Assembly: GCA_027486675.1 (NCBI GenBank)
Contig: JAIXOQ010000005.1
Coordinates: forward strand, 372,001-436,000
Length of the DNA stretch: 64,000 nucleotides
Reading direction: 5' to 3'
Source of the DNA: Pseudomonadota bacterium
Lineage (GTDB): Bacteria; Bdellovibrionota; UBA1018; CAIMNF01
Below, one piece after another: positions 37,248-46,374 of this stretch (position 1 is the stretch's first letter; each line of letters begins with the position of its first letter). The translations under genes were made by a program, and so were the position numbers. Under the pieces are notes generated by a model, which did not search any database, was not told the DNA's origin, and saw nothing but the letters and a program-made list of their open reading frames with translations.

Positions 37248-38413
37248 CGCCGATTGCCAAGGAAGTGATTCCTGCAGTCCTTTTGGGGTTCATTTTTCTC
37301 CATGCCGGCCTACGTGGTTTGGTCCAGTGGCGGCCATTGCACTTCGTTGGGGTCCTTGCCGCAGCGCAGTCGGCGGTTACCGCAGCGCTGATTGGGTTCT
37401 CCGAAGGACTTTCGATGCTCTGGGCGATTCCCTTCCTCAGTTTTGGTTTGCTGCCTCGTTTAGTGAACGGAGCATCCCAGGCAGAGGACGAGCGCTCGGA
37501 TGAATGGATGTTTTTTCAGTGGCTTCTGTTTGTTTTGGCCTGTTGTTTTGTATTTCCAAGCCAATGGGTGCTTTGGCTTGGGTTTATCGTCTGGTCGCTT
37601 GCCTCGATTGCGATGTCTCCCATTTCTGAGCGAAAAATCGAATTTACGCGAAGCCTTCTCCTCTTAGTCGCGCTTGCGGTTGCAGTGTCGACCCCGCTCG
37701 ACAGCTGGCAGCTTCGTTTTTCTGTGGTTTTAGGGCTGCTGATGCCTTTGCCTCTGTTACGGTCCATGGAAATTCGCATGCAGTCGCAGGCATGGGGTAG
37801 TGCCCAGTTCCTTTTAGCCGTGCGCATCCTCTTGTCCTTTGTTTTCGTAAAAAACTGGATCACTCCAGCCGTCACCCCTCCCTTCACCCAAGTTTTGGGA
37901 CTCTTTTTTGTCCTCGGATTTTTGGCTATGGCCACTTCCGCATGGGTTGCCAATGACCTACGTATTTGGTCGCTTCGAGTCTTGAGTGCATTTGGCTTCT
38001 TTGGCGCCTTTGCGTCCCTTTTTGGAAAGGATGCCGAAAATCTATTCATTCTCATCTTTTCGACGCTCACCTTTAGTCTCCTCATTGCGCCAAGCTTGAG
38101 CCGCCTTGGGCGCTTCATCGCAGTTTTTTCAGTGGGATTTGGTGCTTCCATGAGTGCTCTTTGGATCACGCTCTCGATGGCGCCCCAGTTTGGGGCTCTG
38201 GCCCCGGTATTTATCTTGCTTGCAGGGGCAGCTTTGACCTTAGTTCTGGCCTCGGTCTGGCGGCAGCTCCCCCAAGCAAACGAGTCAGTCGGGTTTGACC
38301 TCAATTCGTTTCATCAAAAGAGATCGAGGCGTCTGACTGTGCTTTTAGTGCTGGTCTGGCTTGCGGTCCTACCCATGCTTGAGCTTCTGCTGCCGATTTT
38401 CCGTGTCTCTTAG
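37244..38413 (+). CDS. Large polytopic membrane protein in the NuoL/M/N position (third of three)
   Basis: The 389-aa protein has about 11-12 predicted membrane helices and a short basic segment (HQKRSRRL) before the last one. No NuoN motif is recognised. It is the last gene of the divergent operon; 37 bases separate its stop from the ATG of the intact nuoA, so transcription may continue into the real nuo operon. Confidence 0.45.
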   Translation: MTPIAKEVIPAVLLGFIFLHAGLRGLVQWRPLHFVGVLAAAQSAVTAALIGFSEGLSMLWAIPFLSFGLLPRLVNGASQAEDERSDEWMFFQWLLFVLACCFVFPSQWVLWLGFIVWSLASIAMSPISERKIEFTRSLLLLVALAVAVSTPLDSWQLRFSVVLGLLMPLPLLRSMEIRMQSQAWGSAQFLLAVRILLSFVFVKNWITPAVTPPFTQVLGLFFVLGFLAMATSAWVANDLRIWSLRVLSAFGFFGAFASLFGKDAENLFILIFSTLTFSLLIAPSLSRLGRFIAVFSVGFGASMSALWITLSMAPQFGALAPVFILLAGAALTLVLASVWRQLPQANESVGFDLNSFHQKRSRRLTVLLVLVWLAVLPMLELLLPIFRVS

Positions 38414-38450
38414 CTAGATTGCTTATGCTACTTTGGTGGATCATTCACTC

Positions 38451-38813
38451 ATGGAATATCTGCCAGTACTCATCTTGATGTCCGCTGGTCTATTGATCGG
38501 GGGCACGGTTATTTTCCTCTCTTGGTATCTTGGGCCCAAGCTCCCCAACACCACGAAGGACTCTGCATTTGAATGTGGTGCGCCCGCTCTAGACGACGCG
38601 AAGTCTCGACGGATGTCAGTGCGCTTTTATCTGATCGCCATATTGTTTCTGTTGTTTGATGTTGAAACTGTATTTTTTTATCCTTGGGCCGTTGTTTACC
38701 GCCAGTACTTGACCCAAGGGCAATTCATTTTTCTCGAGATGATCGCCTTCGTGGCCGTTCTTCTTGTGGGGTACGTCTATATTTTGCGCAAGGGCGCATT
38801 GGAGTGGGAGTAA
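38451..38813 (+). CDS. nuoA: NADH-quinone oxidoreductase subunit A
   Basis: The 120-aa three-helix membrane subunit is at the quinone-channel end of complex I. The conserved FECG motif, the RFYLIAILFLLFDVETVFFYPWA helix region and the C-terminal LEMIAFVAVLLVGYVY...KGALEW are all present. ATG 38451 gives the usual N-terminus MEYLP; in-frame TTG 38433 and GTG 38436 are alternatives. It is the first gene of the canonical 14-gene operon. Confidence 0.94.
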   Translation: MEYLPVLILMSAGLLIGGTVIFLSWYLGPKLPNTTKDSAFECGAPALDDAKSRRMSVRFYLIAILFLLFDVETVFFYPWAVVYRQYLTQGQFIFLEMIAFVAVLLVGYVYILRKGALEWE

Positions 38814-38816
38814 TCG

Positions 38817-39323
38817 ATGTCTAAAGACGGATCCGCAGATTTTTTCACAACAAAGCTGGATGCTTTCGTGAGTTTTGCTCGGAAGAATTCCTTGTTTCCT
38901 CTCCCTTTCGGCACCAGCTGTTGTGGGATCGAGCTGATGTCTACATTGGCGTCGGGCTATGACATGGCACGATTTGGCGCAGAGGTTGTTCGATTCTCGC
39001 CACGCCAAAGTGACTTGCTGATCTGTGCAGGGATAGTCACACAGAAGATGGCTCCTGTTCTTCGAAATATTTATGATCAAATGGCAGATCCAAAATGGGT
39101 GATGAGTTTTGGTGCCTGCGCATCTTCAGGCGGGATTTTTAACGTCTACAGCGTGACTCAAGGAATCGACACCGTTATCCCAGTGGACGTTTATGTTCCT
39201 GGATGTCCGCCCGCACCCGAAGGCGTACTCAATGCGTTGCTCGTCCTGCAGGACCGCATTCAAAGGGGGGATACATTCGCCCAGCGCCGTGAAAAGGCAT
39301 CTCGCCAGGGGTTGGTGGTGTAA
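38817..39323 (+). CDS. nuoB: NADH-quinone oxidoreductase subunit B
   Basis: This 168-aa peripheral-arm subunit carries cluster N2, which reduces quinone. The ligands are in GTSCCGIELM, FGACASSGG and VPGCPPAPEG. The start is three bases after the nuoA stop, and nuoC follows with no gap. It is clearly more conventional than the paralogue at 31727. Confidence 0.96.
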   Translation: MSKDGSADFFTTKLDAFVSFARKNSLFPLPFGTSCCGIELMSTLASGYDMARFGAEVVRFSPRQSDLLICAGIVTQKMAPVLRNIYDQMADPKWVMSFGACASSGGIFNVYSVTQGIDTVIPVDVYVPGCPPAPEGVLNALLVLQDRIQRGDTFAQRREKASRQGLVV

Positions 39324-39884
39324 ATGGATATTCGCACGCGCATCCCGACAAATTATGGTTCGTGGGTCGACCTATTCGGCGCTCTTTGGTCAGACCAAGT
39401 CACCAAGATTCAAGCACGGTTTGGCGAGGCAACTCTTTCGGTACAGATGCCGGAAACAGATCCAACAGATGTACCTACTTTTGTTTTTTCCAGTCACGCC
39501 AATCTTGAGGTGCTTCAGTTTTTTAAGGTGGACCTTGGTTACGATTTTCTTGTGGATTACACAGCGACCGACGAAGAACTAGAGCCTCGCTTTCTTTTGG
39601 TCTTTCAGCTGATGTCGCGCGAAACCAAAGCGCGGGTGCGGGTAAAGTTTCAGGTTTCAGAGGGAACGTCAGTAGAAAGTATTGTTTCTCTTTGGCCCGG
39701 TGCTAATTGGGCAGAGCGGGAAATCTTCGACATGTTCGGAGTCCAGTTCTTAAATCACCCGGATCTTAGGCGCATTTTGTTAGATATCCGGTGGGAGGGG
39801 CACCCCCTTCGGAAAGATTACCCACTCCGTGGATACCAGTCTTTTATAACCCCTGAAGAAATAGATCCGGAGCTACTCAAGTGA
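39324..39884 (+). CDS. nuoC: NADH-quinone oxidoreductase subunit C
   Basis: The 186-aa 30-kDa subunit forms the connecting module with NuoD. WPGANWAEREIFDMFGVQFLNHPDLRRIL and GHPLRKDYPL are the family signature. It is encoded as a separate gene, not fused to nuoD, and its stop overlaps the nuoD GTG. No counterpart exists in the upstream divergent operon. Confidence 0.96.
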   Translation: MDIRTRIPTNYGSWVDLFGALWSDQVTKIQARFGEATLSVQMPETDPTDVPTFVFSSHANLEVLQFFKVDLGYDFLVDYTATDEELEPRFLLVFQLMSRETKARVRVKFQVSEGTSVESIVSLWPGANWAEREIFDMFGVQFLNHPDLRRILLDIRWEGHPLRKDYPLRGYQSFITPEEIDPELLK

Positions 39885-41170
39885 GCGACGAACAAAACTC
39901 AGTAAAAGAATCATCGAGTAGAGACATTCCAATCGACGTTTCGCGCTGGGGATTCCCCGGTTCGATGAATGTTTCGTTCAAGGACGATAAAGATGATCTC
40001 TTTGATGATTCTAAAGTGATTATCAACATCGGACCCACGCACCCGGCGATGCATGGTGCTTTTCGCTGCATGGCGAAGCTCAACGGTGAGGTGATCGAAA
40101 GCTCCTACTCTGAATTTGGCTATACCCACCGAGCAAAAGAGAAACTGGGAGAAAATCGGACGTACCACCAATTCATCGTCTACACGGACCGTCTCAATTA
40201 TTGTTCCGCGCTGATCAATAACGTGGCTTATGCGCTCTCTGTGGAACGGTTAATGGGAATTGAAGTGCCAACACGTGCAACATGGATTCGCATGATGGCC
40301 GCAGAAATTGCGCGTGTGACCGATCACTTGATCTGTGTCGGCATCAATGCCGTGGACTTAGGTGCGTTTTCTTTCTTTCTTTACGGATACCAACAACGTG
40401 AACGTGCCTACACATTAATTGAAAAGCTGTGTGGCGCGAGGTTAACCACCTCTTACACTCGCATCGGCGGCTTAATGTACGACGCTCCGGAGGGCTGGGA
40501 GCAAGAAGTCAAAACCTGGGCATTGAAAACTCGCGAAGTCATCGATGAGATGGACTCATTGCTGACCAATAATCGCATTTGGCATAAACGCACAAAAGAA
40601 GTGGCCATTTTTAATAAAGAGCAGTGCATGAAATACAGCTTCACCGGCCCTAACGCGCGCGCGGCTGGGATTGACCTGGATCTGCGCCGTGATCAGCCTG
40701 TCTTGTTCTACGACCGAGTGGATTTTGATGTACCGACAGCTCAGATTGGGGATGTTTTTGACCGATACGCGGTGCGCATCGAAGAAATGCGGCAGTCACT
40801 TTCGATTTTGATTCAGTGTGCTGAGAAAATAAAGAAAGGTCCGATTTGGGCTGACGATAAACGCACCCGTATTCCGGATAAAGAAGTGGTGCACAACACG
40901 ATGGAAGGAATGATCCATCATTTCAAATTCTTCATGACTGGCTTTGACGTTCCAGAGGGCGAGGCTTACACGCCATTTGAAGCCGCGAACGGTGAGTTAG
41001 GATTTTATATTGTGAGCAGGGGCGGACCTAAAGCCCATCGGATGCGCATTCGTGGCCCATCTTTTTGGCATTACCAGGGCTTAGATCCAATGATTAAGGG
41101 CGCTTATGTCGGGGACTTAGTCGGTGCATTAGGGTCGATCAACGTGATTGCCGGGGAGCTGGATCGGTAA
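39881..41170 (+). CDS. nuoD: NADH-quinone oxidoreductase subunit D
   Basis: The 429-aa 49-kDa subunit forms the quinone pocket with NuoB. It retains GPTHPAMHG with His54 and His58, FGYTHRAKEKL, the RLNY tyrosine, and the C-terminal INVIAGELDR. It starts with GTG inside the nuoC stop. A 40-residue N-terminal extension precedes the conserved core. Confidence 0.96.
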   Translation: MSDEQNSVKESSSRDIPIDVSRWGFPGSMNVSFKDDKDDLFDDSKVIINIGPTHPAMHGAFRCMAKLNGEVIESSYSEFGYTHRAKEKLGENRTYHQFIVYTDRLNYCSALINNVAYALSVERLMGIEVPTRATWIRMMAAEIARVTDHLICVGINAVDLGAFSFFLYGYQQRERAYTLIEKLCGARLTTSYTRIGGLMYDAPEGWEQEVKTWALKTREVIDEMDSLLTNNRIWHKRTKEVAIFNKEQCMKYSFTGPNARAAGIDLDLRRDQPVLFYDRVDFDVPTAQIGDVFDRYAVRIEEMRQSLSILIQCAEKIKKGPIWADDKRTRIPDKEVVHNTMEGMIHHFKFFMTGFDVPEGEAYTPFEAANGELGFYIVSRGGPKAHRMRIRGPSFWHYQGLDPMIKGAYVGDLVGALGSINVIAGELDR

Positions 41171-41646
41171 TGGAAAAAGTACTTTCACAAAAATTCTACG
41201 ACAAGATGTCCAAGCTGGAGCAGCGCTACCCTATTCGTAACGCGCTGATCCTTCCTGCGCTTCATGCAGCACAAGAAGAGTTTGGATGGTTGCCCAAAGA
41301 AGCTATGGATGAAGTTGCTGTTTTCATCGGCGTGCACCCTGCGCAGATCCGTGAAGTCGCAAGCTTTTACACGATGTACAACCTGAGCCCGGTTGGCGAA
41401 AAGCATCTGAAGATCTGCACTAATGTTTCGTGTATGTTGCGAGGTGCATACGACCTTGTAACTCATTGCGAAAAAAAGCTTCAGATCAAGACCGGGGAAA
41501 CCACAGTAGACGGAAAATTCACTCTTTCAGAAGAGGAGTGTTTAGGAGCCTGCGGTACAGCACCAGCGATGATGGTGAATGATGATTACCACGAAAATTT
41601 AAGCATTGAGCGCATCAATCAAATCTTAGAAGGGCGTGCACCATGA
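41170..41646 (+). CDS. nuoE: NADH-quinone oxidoreductase subunit E
   Basis: The 158-aa 24-kDa subunit binds a 2Fe-2S cluster (N1a) through CTNVSC and ECLGAC. The thioredoxin-like fold start (IRNALILPALHAAQEEFGWL) is typical. The start shares one base with the nuoD stop, and its stop overlaps nuoF. Confidence 0.95.
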   Translation: MEKVLSQKFYDKMSKLEQRYPIRNALILPALHAAQEEFGWLPKEAMDEVAVFIGVHPAQIREVASFYTMYNLSPVGEKHLKICTNVSCMLRGAYDLVTHCEKKLQIKTGETTVDGKFTLSEEECLGACGTAPAMMVNDDYHENLSIERINQILEGRAP

Positions 41647-42911
41647 ATACACTTTTTGTGCAGCACTTTGGCAACGATGAAAACCGAAAGCTGAGTTATT
41701 ACACCGCTCAGATGATGGGATATCAGGCTGCGCGGCGCGCCATTCTAGAGATGAAGCCAGAGCAGATCATCGAGGATGTAAAGAAAAGTAGCATCCGTGG
41801 TCGTGGGGGAGCTGGCTTTCCTACGGGCATGAAGTGGGGCTTTCTCCCAAAGGAAAGTGCGAAGCCAAAGTACTTGGTTTGCAACGCCGATGAATCAGAG
41901 CCGGGTACATTTAAAGACCGAGATATCATCCGCTATACGCCGCATTTGTTGATTGAAGGGATGATCATCGGTTCTTATGCGATTGGCTGCACTCATGCAT
42001 ATATTTACATTCGGGGTGAATACACGCGCGAAGCAAAGATCCTTCAAGAAGCGATTGACGAAGCCTATAAAAATGGTTTCTTAGGTAAGGGGATCTTCAA
42101 CTCTTCTTTCAATCTTGATGTCACCCTGCACCGAGGTGCTGGTGCCTATATTTGCGGTGAAGAAACCGCACTCTTAAACTCTTTGGAAGGGAAGCGCGGC
42201 GAGCCTCGCGTTAAGCCCCCGTTTCCAGCTCTTGTGGGTGCGTTTAGTTGTCCGACTGCGGTGAACAATGTGGAAACGATTGCAACGGTTCCCCATATTT
42301 TAAATCGTGGGGCGGAATGGTACGCAAAGTTAGGGCGAATAGAGAAATCGGGCGGCACTCGCTTAATGAGTGTCTCTGGCCACGTGAAGAATCCCGGTGT
42401 CTACGAAGTGGAGGCTGGGAGCATTACTCTGCGTCAGCTGATCGAAGATCACGCCGGCGGCTGCTGGAAAGACAAAAAAATTAAAGCAGTGATTCCTGGA
42501 GGATCCTCGGCTCCGGTTCTGACTGCGGATGAAATCGATGTGGTATTAGACATTGAGCCCTTTCAGAAAATTGGAACCATGATGGGTTCTGGCGCTGTGA
42601 TGGTGTGTGATGAAGACACCGACATGGTCCAGCTCATCTGGCGCATTACGAAATTCTACGCGCACGAGTCCTGCGGACAGTGCACCCCTTGTCGTGAAGG
42701 CTGTCATTGGATGGAGGCCATTCTCCACCGCATACTGCACGGAGCAGGGGCAGAGAAAGACCTAGATATGTTGCTGGATATAGCCAACAACATTGGCGGA
42801 AAAACACTCTGTGCTTTAGGGGATGCAGCAGCAGGTCCCGTGATTAGTTTTGTAAAGAAATTCCGCACTGAGTTTGAGTCGTATATCCGAGGTCAAAAGA
42901 AATATGCCTAA
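41643..42911 (+). CDS. nuoF: NADH-quinone oxidoreductase subunit F
   Basis: The 422-aa NADH-binding 51-kDa subunit carries FMN and 4Fe-4S cluster N3. RGRGGAGFPTGMKW is the NADH/FMN glycine-rich loop, GAGAYICGEETALLNSLEG the FMN site, and ESCGQCTPCREGC plus a later Cys (GGKTLCALG) the cluster ligands. It overlaps nuoE at the start and nuoG at the end. Confidence 0.96.
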   Translation: MNTLFVQHFGNDENRKLSYYTAQMMGYQAARRAILEMKPEQIIEDVKKSSIRGRGGAGFPTGMKWGFLPKESAKPKYLVCNADESEPGTFKDRDIIRYTPHLLIEGMIIGSYAIGCTHAYIYIRGEYTREAKILQEAIDEAYKNGFLGKGIFNSSFNLDVTLHRGAGAYICGEETALLNSLEGKRGEPRVKPPFPALVGAFSCPTAVNNVETIATVPHILNRGAEWYAKLGRIEKSGGTRLMSVSGHVKNPGVYEVEAGSITLRQLIEDHAGGCWKDKKIKAVIPGGSSAPVLTADEIDVVLDIEPFQKIGTMMGSGAVMVCDEDTDMVQLIWRITKFYAHESCGQCTPCREGCHWMEAILHRILHGAGAEKDLDMLLDIANNIGGKTLCALGDAAAGPVISFVKKFRTEFESYIRGQKKYA

Positions 42912-44313
42912 GTGCACAATCGACGGTAGAGAAGTCGAATTTCAGGCTGGAGAAAATATTGTCAACATCGCCAAGAGGGTTGGAGTTGACGTGCCTGTGT
43001 TTTGTTATCACCCAGGCTTGAGTGTTGTCGCGCAATGTCGCATGTGCCTGGTTGAAGTTGAAAAAATGCCAAAGCTTCAGACCGCTTGCTCAACTCCCGC
43101 TACAGACGGCATGGTCGTTCGAACGACCAGCGATAGCGTGAAGAAGGCTCGCGCTTCCACCATGGAATTTCTATTGGTCAATCACCCACTCGATTGTCCA
43201 GTGTGCGACAAATCAGGCGAGTGCGATTTGCAGGATAATTCTTTTGCGCATGGCAGTGCGTATATGCGCTCCACAGAAGAGCGCCGCACCTTTGTGGATG
43301 TCGACATGGGTCCTGTGATTCAGAAGAACATGAATCGCTGCATTCACTGCACCCGGTGCATACGATTCGGGGACGAAGTTGCCGGCGTCCGCGAAATGGT
43401 CGCGATTCAGCGCGGGAATATGACCGATATTACGACGATCGACGGTCTTCCGCTGTCTACACAATATGCGGGGAACTATGCGGACATCTGCCCAACCGGG
43501 GCTCTGACGCTGAAAGACTTCCGCTTCAAGAAGCGCGCTTGGTTTCTTAAGAAGACGCCTTCTGTCTGCGGAGGGTGTTCCAAGGGTTGTGCGACGGAAG
43601 TGCATCACGAAAACGGAAGCATCTACAGAACATTGCCTCGCGTTAGTCCTGGTGTGAATAAGTACTGGCTTTGTGACGAAGGCCGATTTTTATTTAATCA
43701 TGCGCAGGAAGAGGATCGAGTCCGTGAGGTTTGGACAAAAACTTCCTCTGAGGCAACTTGGGCGGAAGAGATTCAGAAATTCCGCAGCACCCTCGCTCAG
43801 GCTGGTTCAGTCGTTTTTGCTGTGGGCTCTGATCTGACGCTTGAAGAAATGAAAGCGATTCAGGTCTTTGTGAGCCAGCACGCACCGAGTGCAGTCTTGG
43901 GACATTTTGGAACTCCGGGAATACTCACCTCAAGTGAGGATGGCCCTGAAGATTCCATACTCAGGATGAAGTCAAAGACTGCAAATCTAATGGGCGCGGA
44001 AAAGCTTGGGTTTAAGCCGCTTCAGAAAGCCAGCTTTGACGTGGCAATCGTATTTACTGCGGGACGCGCAGTTTTACCTGAGCTCCAGGCCAAACATAAG
44101 ATTGGTGTCGGACTCTTTATAACGAAGGAAGCAGAACGCTTTGACGTTGTTCTTCCTAGTCTCTCCATGTTTGAAAAAGACGGCACCATCGTTAATCACG
44201 CTGGGATAGAGCAACGTTTGCGCCGAGTGGTCCCACCCCGTGGTCATTGCAAGTCAATTTCTGAAGTTCTGATGCTGCTTGCAAATACCGGCAAGAAACA
44301 AGGTGTCGCGTGA
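42904..44313 (+). CDS. nuoG: NADH-quinone oxidoreductase subunit G, short form
   Basis: ATG 42904 gives 469 aa; bacterial NuoG proteins are usually about 680-900 aa. The 2Fe-2S domain (VFCYHPGLSVVAQCRMCLVE), His-ligated cluster region (HPLDCPVCDKSGECDLQ) and paired 4Fe-4S domain (NRCIHCTRCIRF, DICPTGALT) are complete. The CGGCSKGC...WLCDEGR set of cluster N7 is also retained. The C-terminal molybdopterin-oxidoreductase-like part is reduced to about 220 residues. The stop overlaps the nuoH start (GTGA). Confidence 0.93.
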   Translation: MPKCTIDGREVEFQAGENIVNIAKRVGVDVPVFCYHPGLSVVAQCRMCLVEVEKMPKLQTACSTPATDGMVVRTTSDSVKKARASTMEFLLVNHPLDCPVCDKSGECDLQDNSFAHGSAYMRSTEERRTFVDVDMGPVIQKNMNRCIHCTRCIRFGDEVAGVREMVAIQRGNMTDITTIDGLPLSTQYAGNYADICPTGALTLKDFRFKKRAWFLKKTPSVCGGCSKGCATEVHHENGSIYRTLPRVSPGVNKYWLCDEGRFLFNHAQEEDRVREVWTKTSSEATWAEEIQKFRSTLAQAGSVVFAVGSDLTLEEMKAIQVFVSQHAPSAVLGHFGTPGILTSSEDGPEDSILRMKSKTANLMGAEKLGFKPLQKASFDVAIVFTAGRAVLPELQAKHKIGVGLFITKEAERFDVVLPSLSMFEKDGTIVNHAGIEQRLRRVVPPRGHCKSISEVLMLLANTGKKQGVA

Positions 44314-45407
44314 CACCTGAAGTCATGGATTTTCCAATCTTGTGGATGAAAATTGCAGTCGTGCTGGTGGGTCTGCTTGCCACTGTGCCGATTATGCTCT
44401 TTGTGGAGCGCCGTGGATCGGCCTTGATGCAAGATCGTCTAGGCCCCAATCGCATCGGGCCGTTTGGTCTATTGCAGGCTGCTTTAGATGTCGTGAAGTT
44501 CCTCTTCAAAGAGGATCGTGCGCTGAGACACACCAACCAGGCCTACTTCACATTGGCGCCATGGATTGCAGTCGTCCCCGCATTCATGACTTTTGCAGTG
44601 ATCCCCTTTGCCAGCTCTATGGACTGGGACGGCCGACACGTCTCATTTCAGATTGCGAATCTCGACGTAGGTATTCTTTATTGCTTCGCGATCGCCTCAC
44701 TCGGCGTTTACGGGATTATTATTGCGGGCTGGGCTTCGAACAATAAGTACTCGCTCATGGGTAGCCTTCGAAGTTCTGCGCAGATGATTAGTTATGAACT
44801 TTCGATGGGCCTTTCCGTCATCGGGATCATTCTTTCATTTTCCAGTCTCAAGTTAGGCGACATCGCGCTCGGCCAGGGCCAAGCTTTTTTTACCGTCTTT
44901 GGACACACCATTCCTAAGTGGGGGGTCTTGATCCAGCCTTTAGGATTTATTCTCTTTTTAATCTCTGTTTTCGCAGAAACAAATCGCCTTCCTTTTGATT
45001 TGCCGGAGGGCGAATCAGAACTGGTAGCGGGTTATCACCTGGAATACGGCTCGATGAAGTTCGCTCTTTTCTTTATGGCGGAATACATCAACATGGCCGT
45101 GGCAAGTGCCTTGGTGACAACACTGTTTTTTGGCGGCTGGCAGATGTTGCCCGGGTTCCCATATTTACATCATGTGCTCTTTGGTAGCGCGGAATTTCAG
45201 ACTCAAGAAATTGCGCGAGTGGGTTTTGAAGCTCTGTCCTTCTTATCGAAGATTGCTTTCTTCATGTGGCTTTTTGTTTGGGTGCGATGGACCATTCCGC
45301 GCTTCCGTTTTGATCAGTTGATGCACTTTGGTTGGAAAGTGATGTTCCCTCTTTCGTTGCTCAATGTTGTTCTAACCGCTTATTTAGTGATGAAAGGAGT
45401 GCTCTAG
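44310..45407 (+). CDS. nuoH: NADH-quinone oxidoreductase subunit H
   Basis: The 365-aa membrane subunit forms the quinone tunnel and links the arms. RLGPNRIGPFGLLQ, FAETNRLPFDLPEGESELVAGYHLEYG and C-terminal PRFRFDQLMHFGWK are canonical. The start is GTG 44310, overlapping the nuoG stop. Confidence 0.96.
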   Translation: MTPEVMDFPILWMKIAVVLVGLLATVPIMLFVERRGSALMQDRLGPNRIGPFGLLQAALDVVKFLFKEDRALRHTNQAYFTLAPWIAVVPAFMTFAVIPFASSMDWDGRHVSFQIANLDVGILYCFAIASLGVYGIIIAGWASNNKYSLMGSLRSSAQMISYELSMGLSVIGIILSFSSLKLGDIALGQGQAFFTVFGHTIPKWGVLIQPLGFILFLISVFAETNRLPFDLPEGESELVAGYHLEYGSMKFALFFMAEYINMAVASALVTTLFFGGWQMLPGFPYLHHVLFGSAEFQTQEIARVGFEALSFLSKIAFFMWLFVWVRWTIPRFRFDQLMHFGWKVMFPLSLLNVVLTAYLVMKGVL

Positions 45408-45409
45408 CG

Positions 45410-45853
45410 ATGTTGATCAAACGCAAAGCACCATGGTGGAATGTTTTCTATCTGATCGAAGTCATTTCTGGACTTTTGATCACGATGAAGCACTTCTTGT
45501 TTAAGAAGACGGCAACACTTCAGTTTCCAGAAGAGCGCCGCGAGTACTCAGACAGGTACCGAGGTCTGCACTACATCAAGACGGTAAATAATGTAGAGAA
45601 CTGCACAGCTTGCATGCTGTGCCCGACCGTGTGTCCCGCAGAGTGCATTCACATTGTTGCAGAGGAACGCGCTGATAAAGAAAAGTACCCTGCGCGTTTT
45701 GAAATTGACCTCCTCCGTTGCTGCTTTTGTGGGATGTGTGAGGAAGCTTGCCCTAAGGACGCCATCAAGCTCTCTAATATTTATGAGATGGCCCAGGTTG
45801 AACGTATCGTCTTAGAAAAAGATGTTTTGCTGGATCAAAGAGGTGGCAAGTGA
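45410..45853 (+). CDS. nuoI: NADH-quinone oxidoreductase subunit I
   Basis: The 147-aa 23-kDa ferredoxin-like subunit holds clusters N6a and N6b through ENCTACMLCPTVCP and CCFCGMCEEACP. ATG 45410 is chosen over the longer in-frame start at 45332, which lies inside nuoH; GGAG at about 45395 may serve as ribosome-binding site. The stop overlaps the nuoJ GTG. Confidence 0.95.
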   Translation: MLIKRKAPWWNVFYLIEVISGLLITMKHFLFKKTATLQFPEERREYSDRYRGLHYIKTVNNVENCTACMLCPTVCPAECIHIVAEERADKEKYPARFEIDLLRCCFCGMCEEACPKDAIKLSNIYEMAQVERIVLEKDVLLDQRGGK

Positions 45854-46374
45854 ACGCAGAGATTATCGCTTTTATAGCCCTCTCTACGATCGCTTTGGTC
45901 TCAGCCTTACTGGTGGTTCTTCGTGAGAATCCAGTCGGTTCTGCATTCTCTTTAATTCTTTCTTTTTTTGCAGTCGCTGGTCTTTACGCCCTGGTCGGTG
46001 CGCACTTTGTGGCCGCATTACAGATCTTGGTCTACACCGGTGCCATCATGGTGCTGTTCGTCTTTGTTGTGATGTTGCTCAATGCAGATAAGCCAGTCTT
46101 AGATTTTCTAAAGACCTCAAAATGGATCAAGATGACTGGCGCAGCTGCGGGGATCATACTTCTGATCGTCACGGGCATCGCACTCCAGCCAGCACGGACC
46201 ATTCAAGCAACTGGGCCATGGTCAACCGAACAACTTATTGCAAGTGGTGGCCACACGAGGGTGCTCTCACTCTCTATGTTTAGTGATCACCTTTTTGCTT
46301 TTGAACTGACATCCTTTCTATTGTTGGCTGCCATCGTAGCAACCATTGCACTCGCGAAGCGGAGGCGTTCTTAA
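45850..46374 (+). CDS. nuoJ: NADH-quinone oxidoreductase subunit J
   Basis: The 174-aa protein has five membrane helices; the YTGAIMVLFVFVVMLLN segment is the conserved TM3 with its pi-bulge region. The GTG start overlaps the nuoI stop, and nuoK begins immediately after its stop. Confidence 0.94.
   Translation: MNAEIIAFIALSTIALVSALLVVLRENPVGSAFSLILSFFAVAGLYALVGAHFVAALQILVYTGAIMVLFVFVVMLLNADKPVLDFLKTSKWIKMTGAAAGIILLIVTGIALQPARTIQATGPWSTEQLIASGGHTRVLSLSMFSDHLFAFELTSFLLLAAIVATIALAKRRRS

Noticed and set aside
37516-38304. 262-aa minus-strand frame in the divergent complex-I-like operon
   Set aside because: Very basic, low-complexity product typical of the reverse strand of a membrane-protein gene; the sense frame is coupled to its neighbours.
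31414-38413. Calling the divergent operon a string of pseudogenes
   Set aside because: All ten frames are intact, overlap by a few bases, several have good ribosome-binding sites, and the Fe-S cysteines are conserved.
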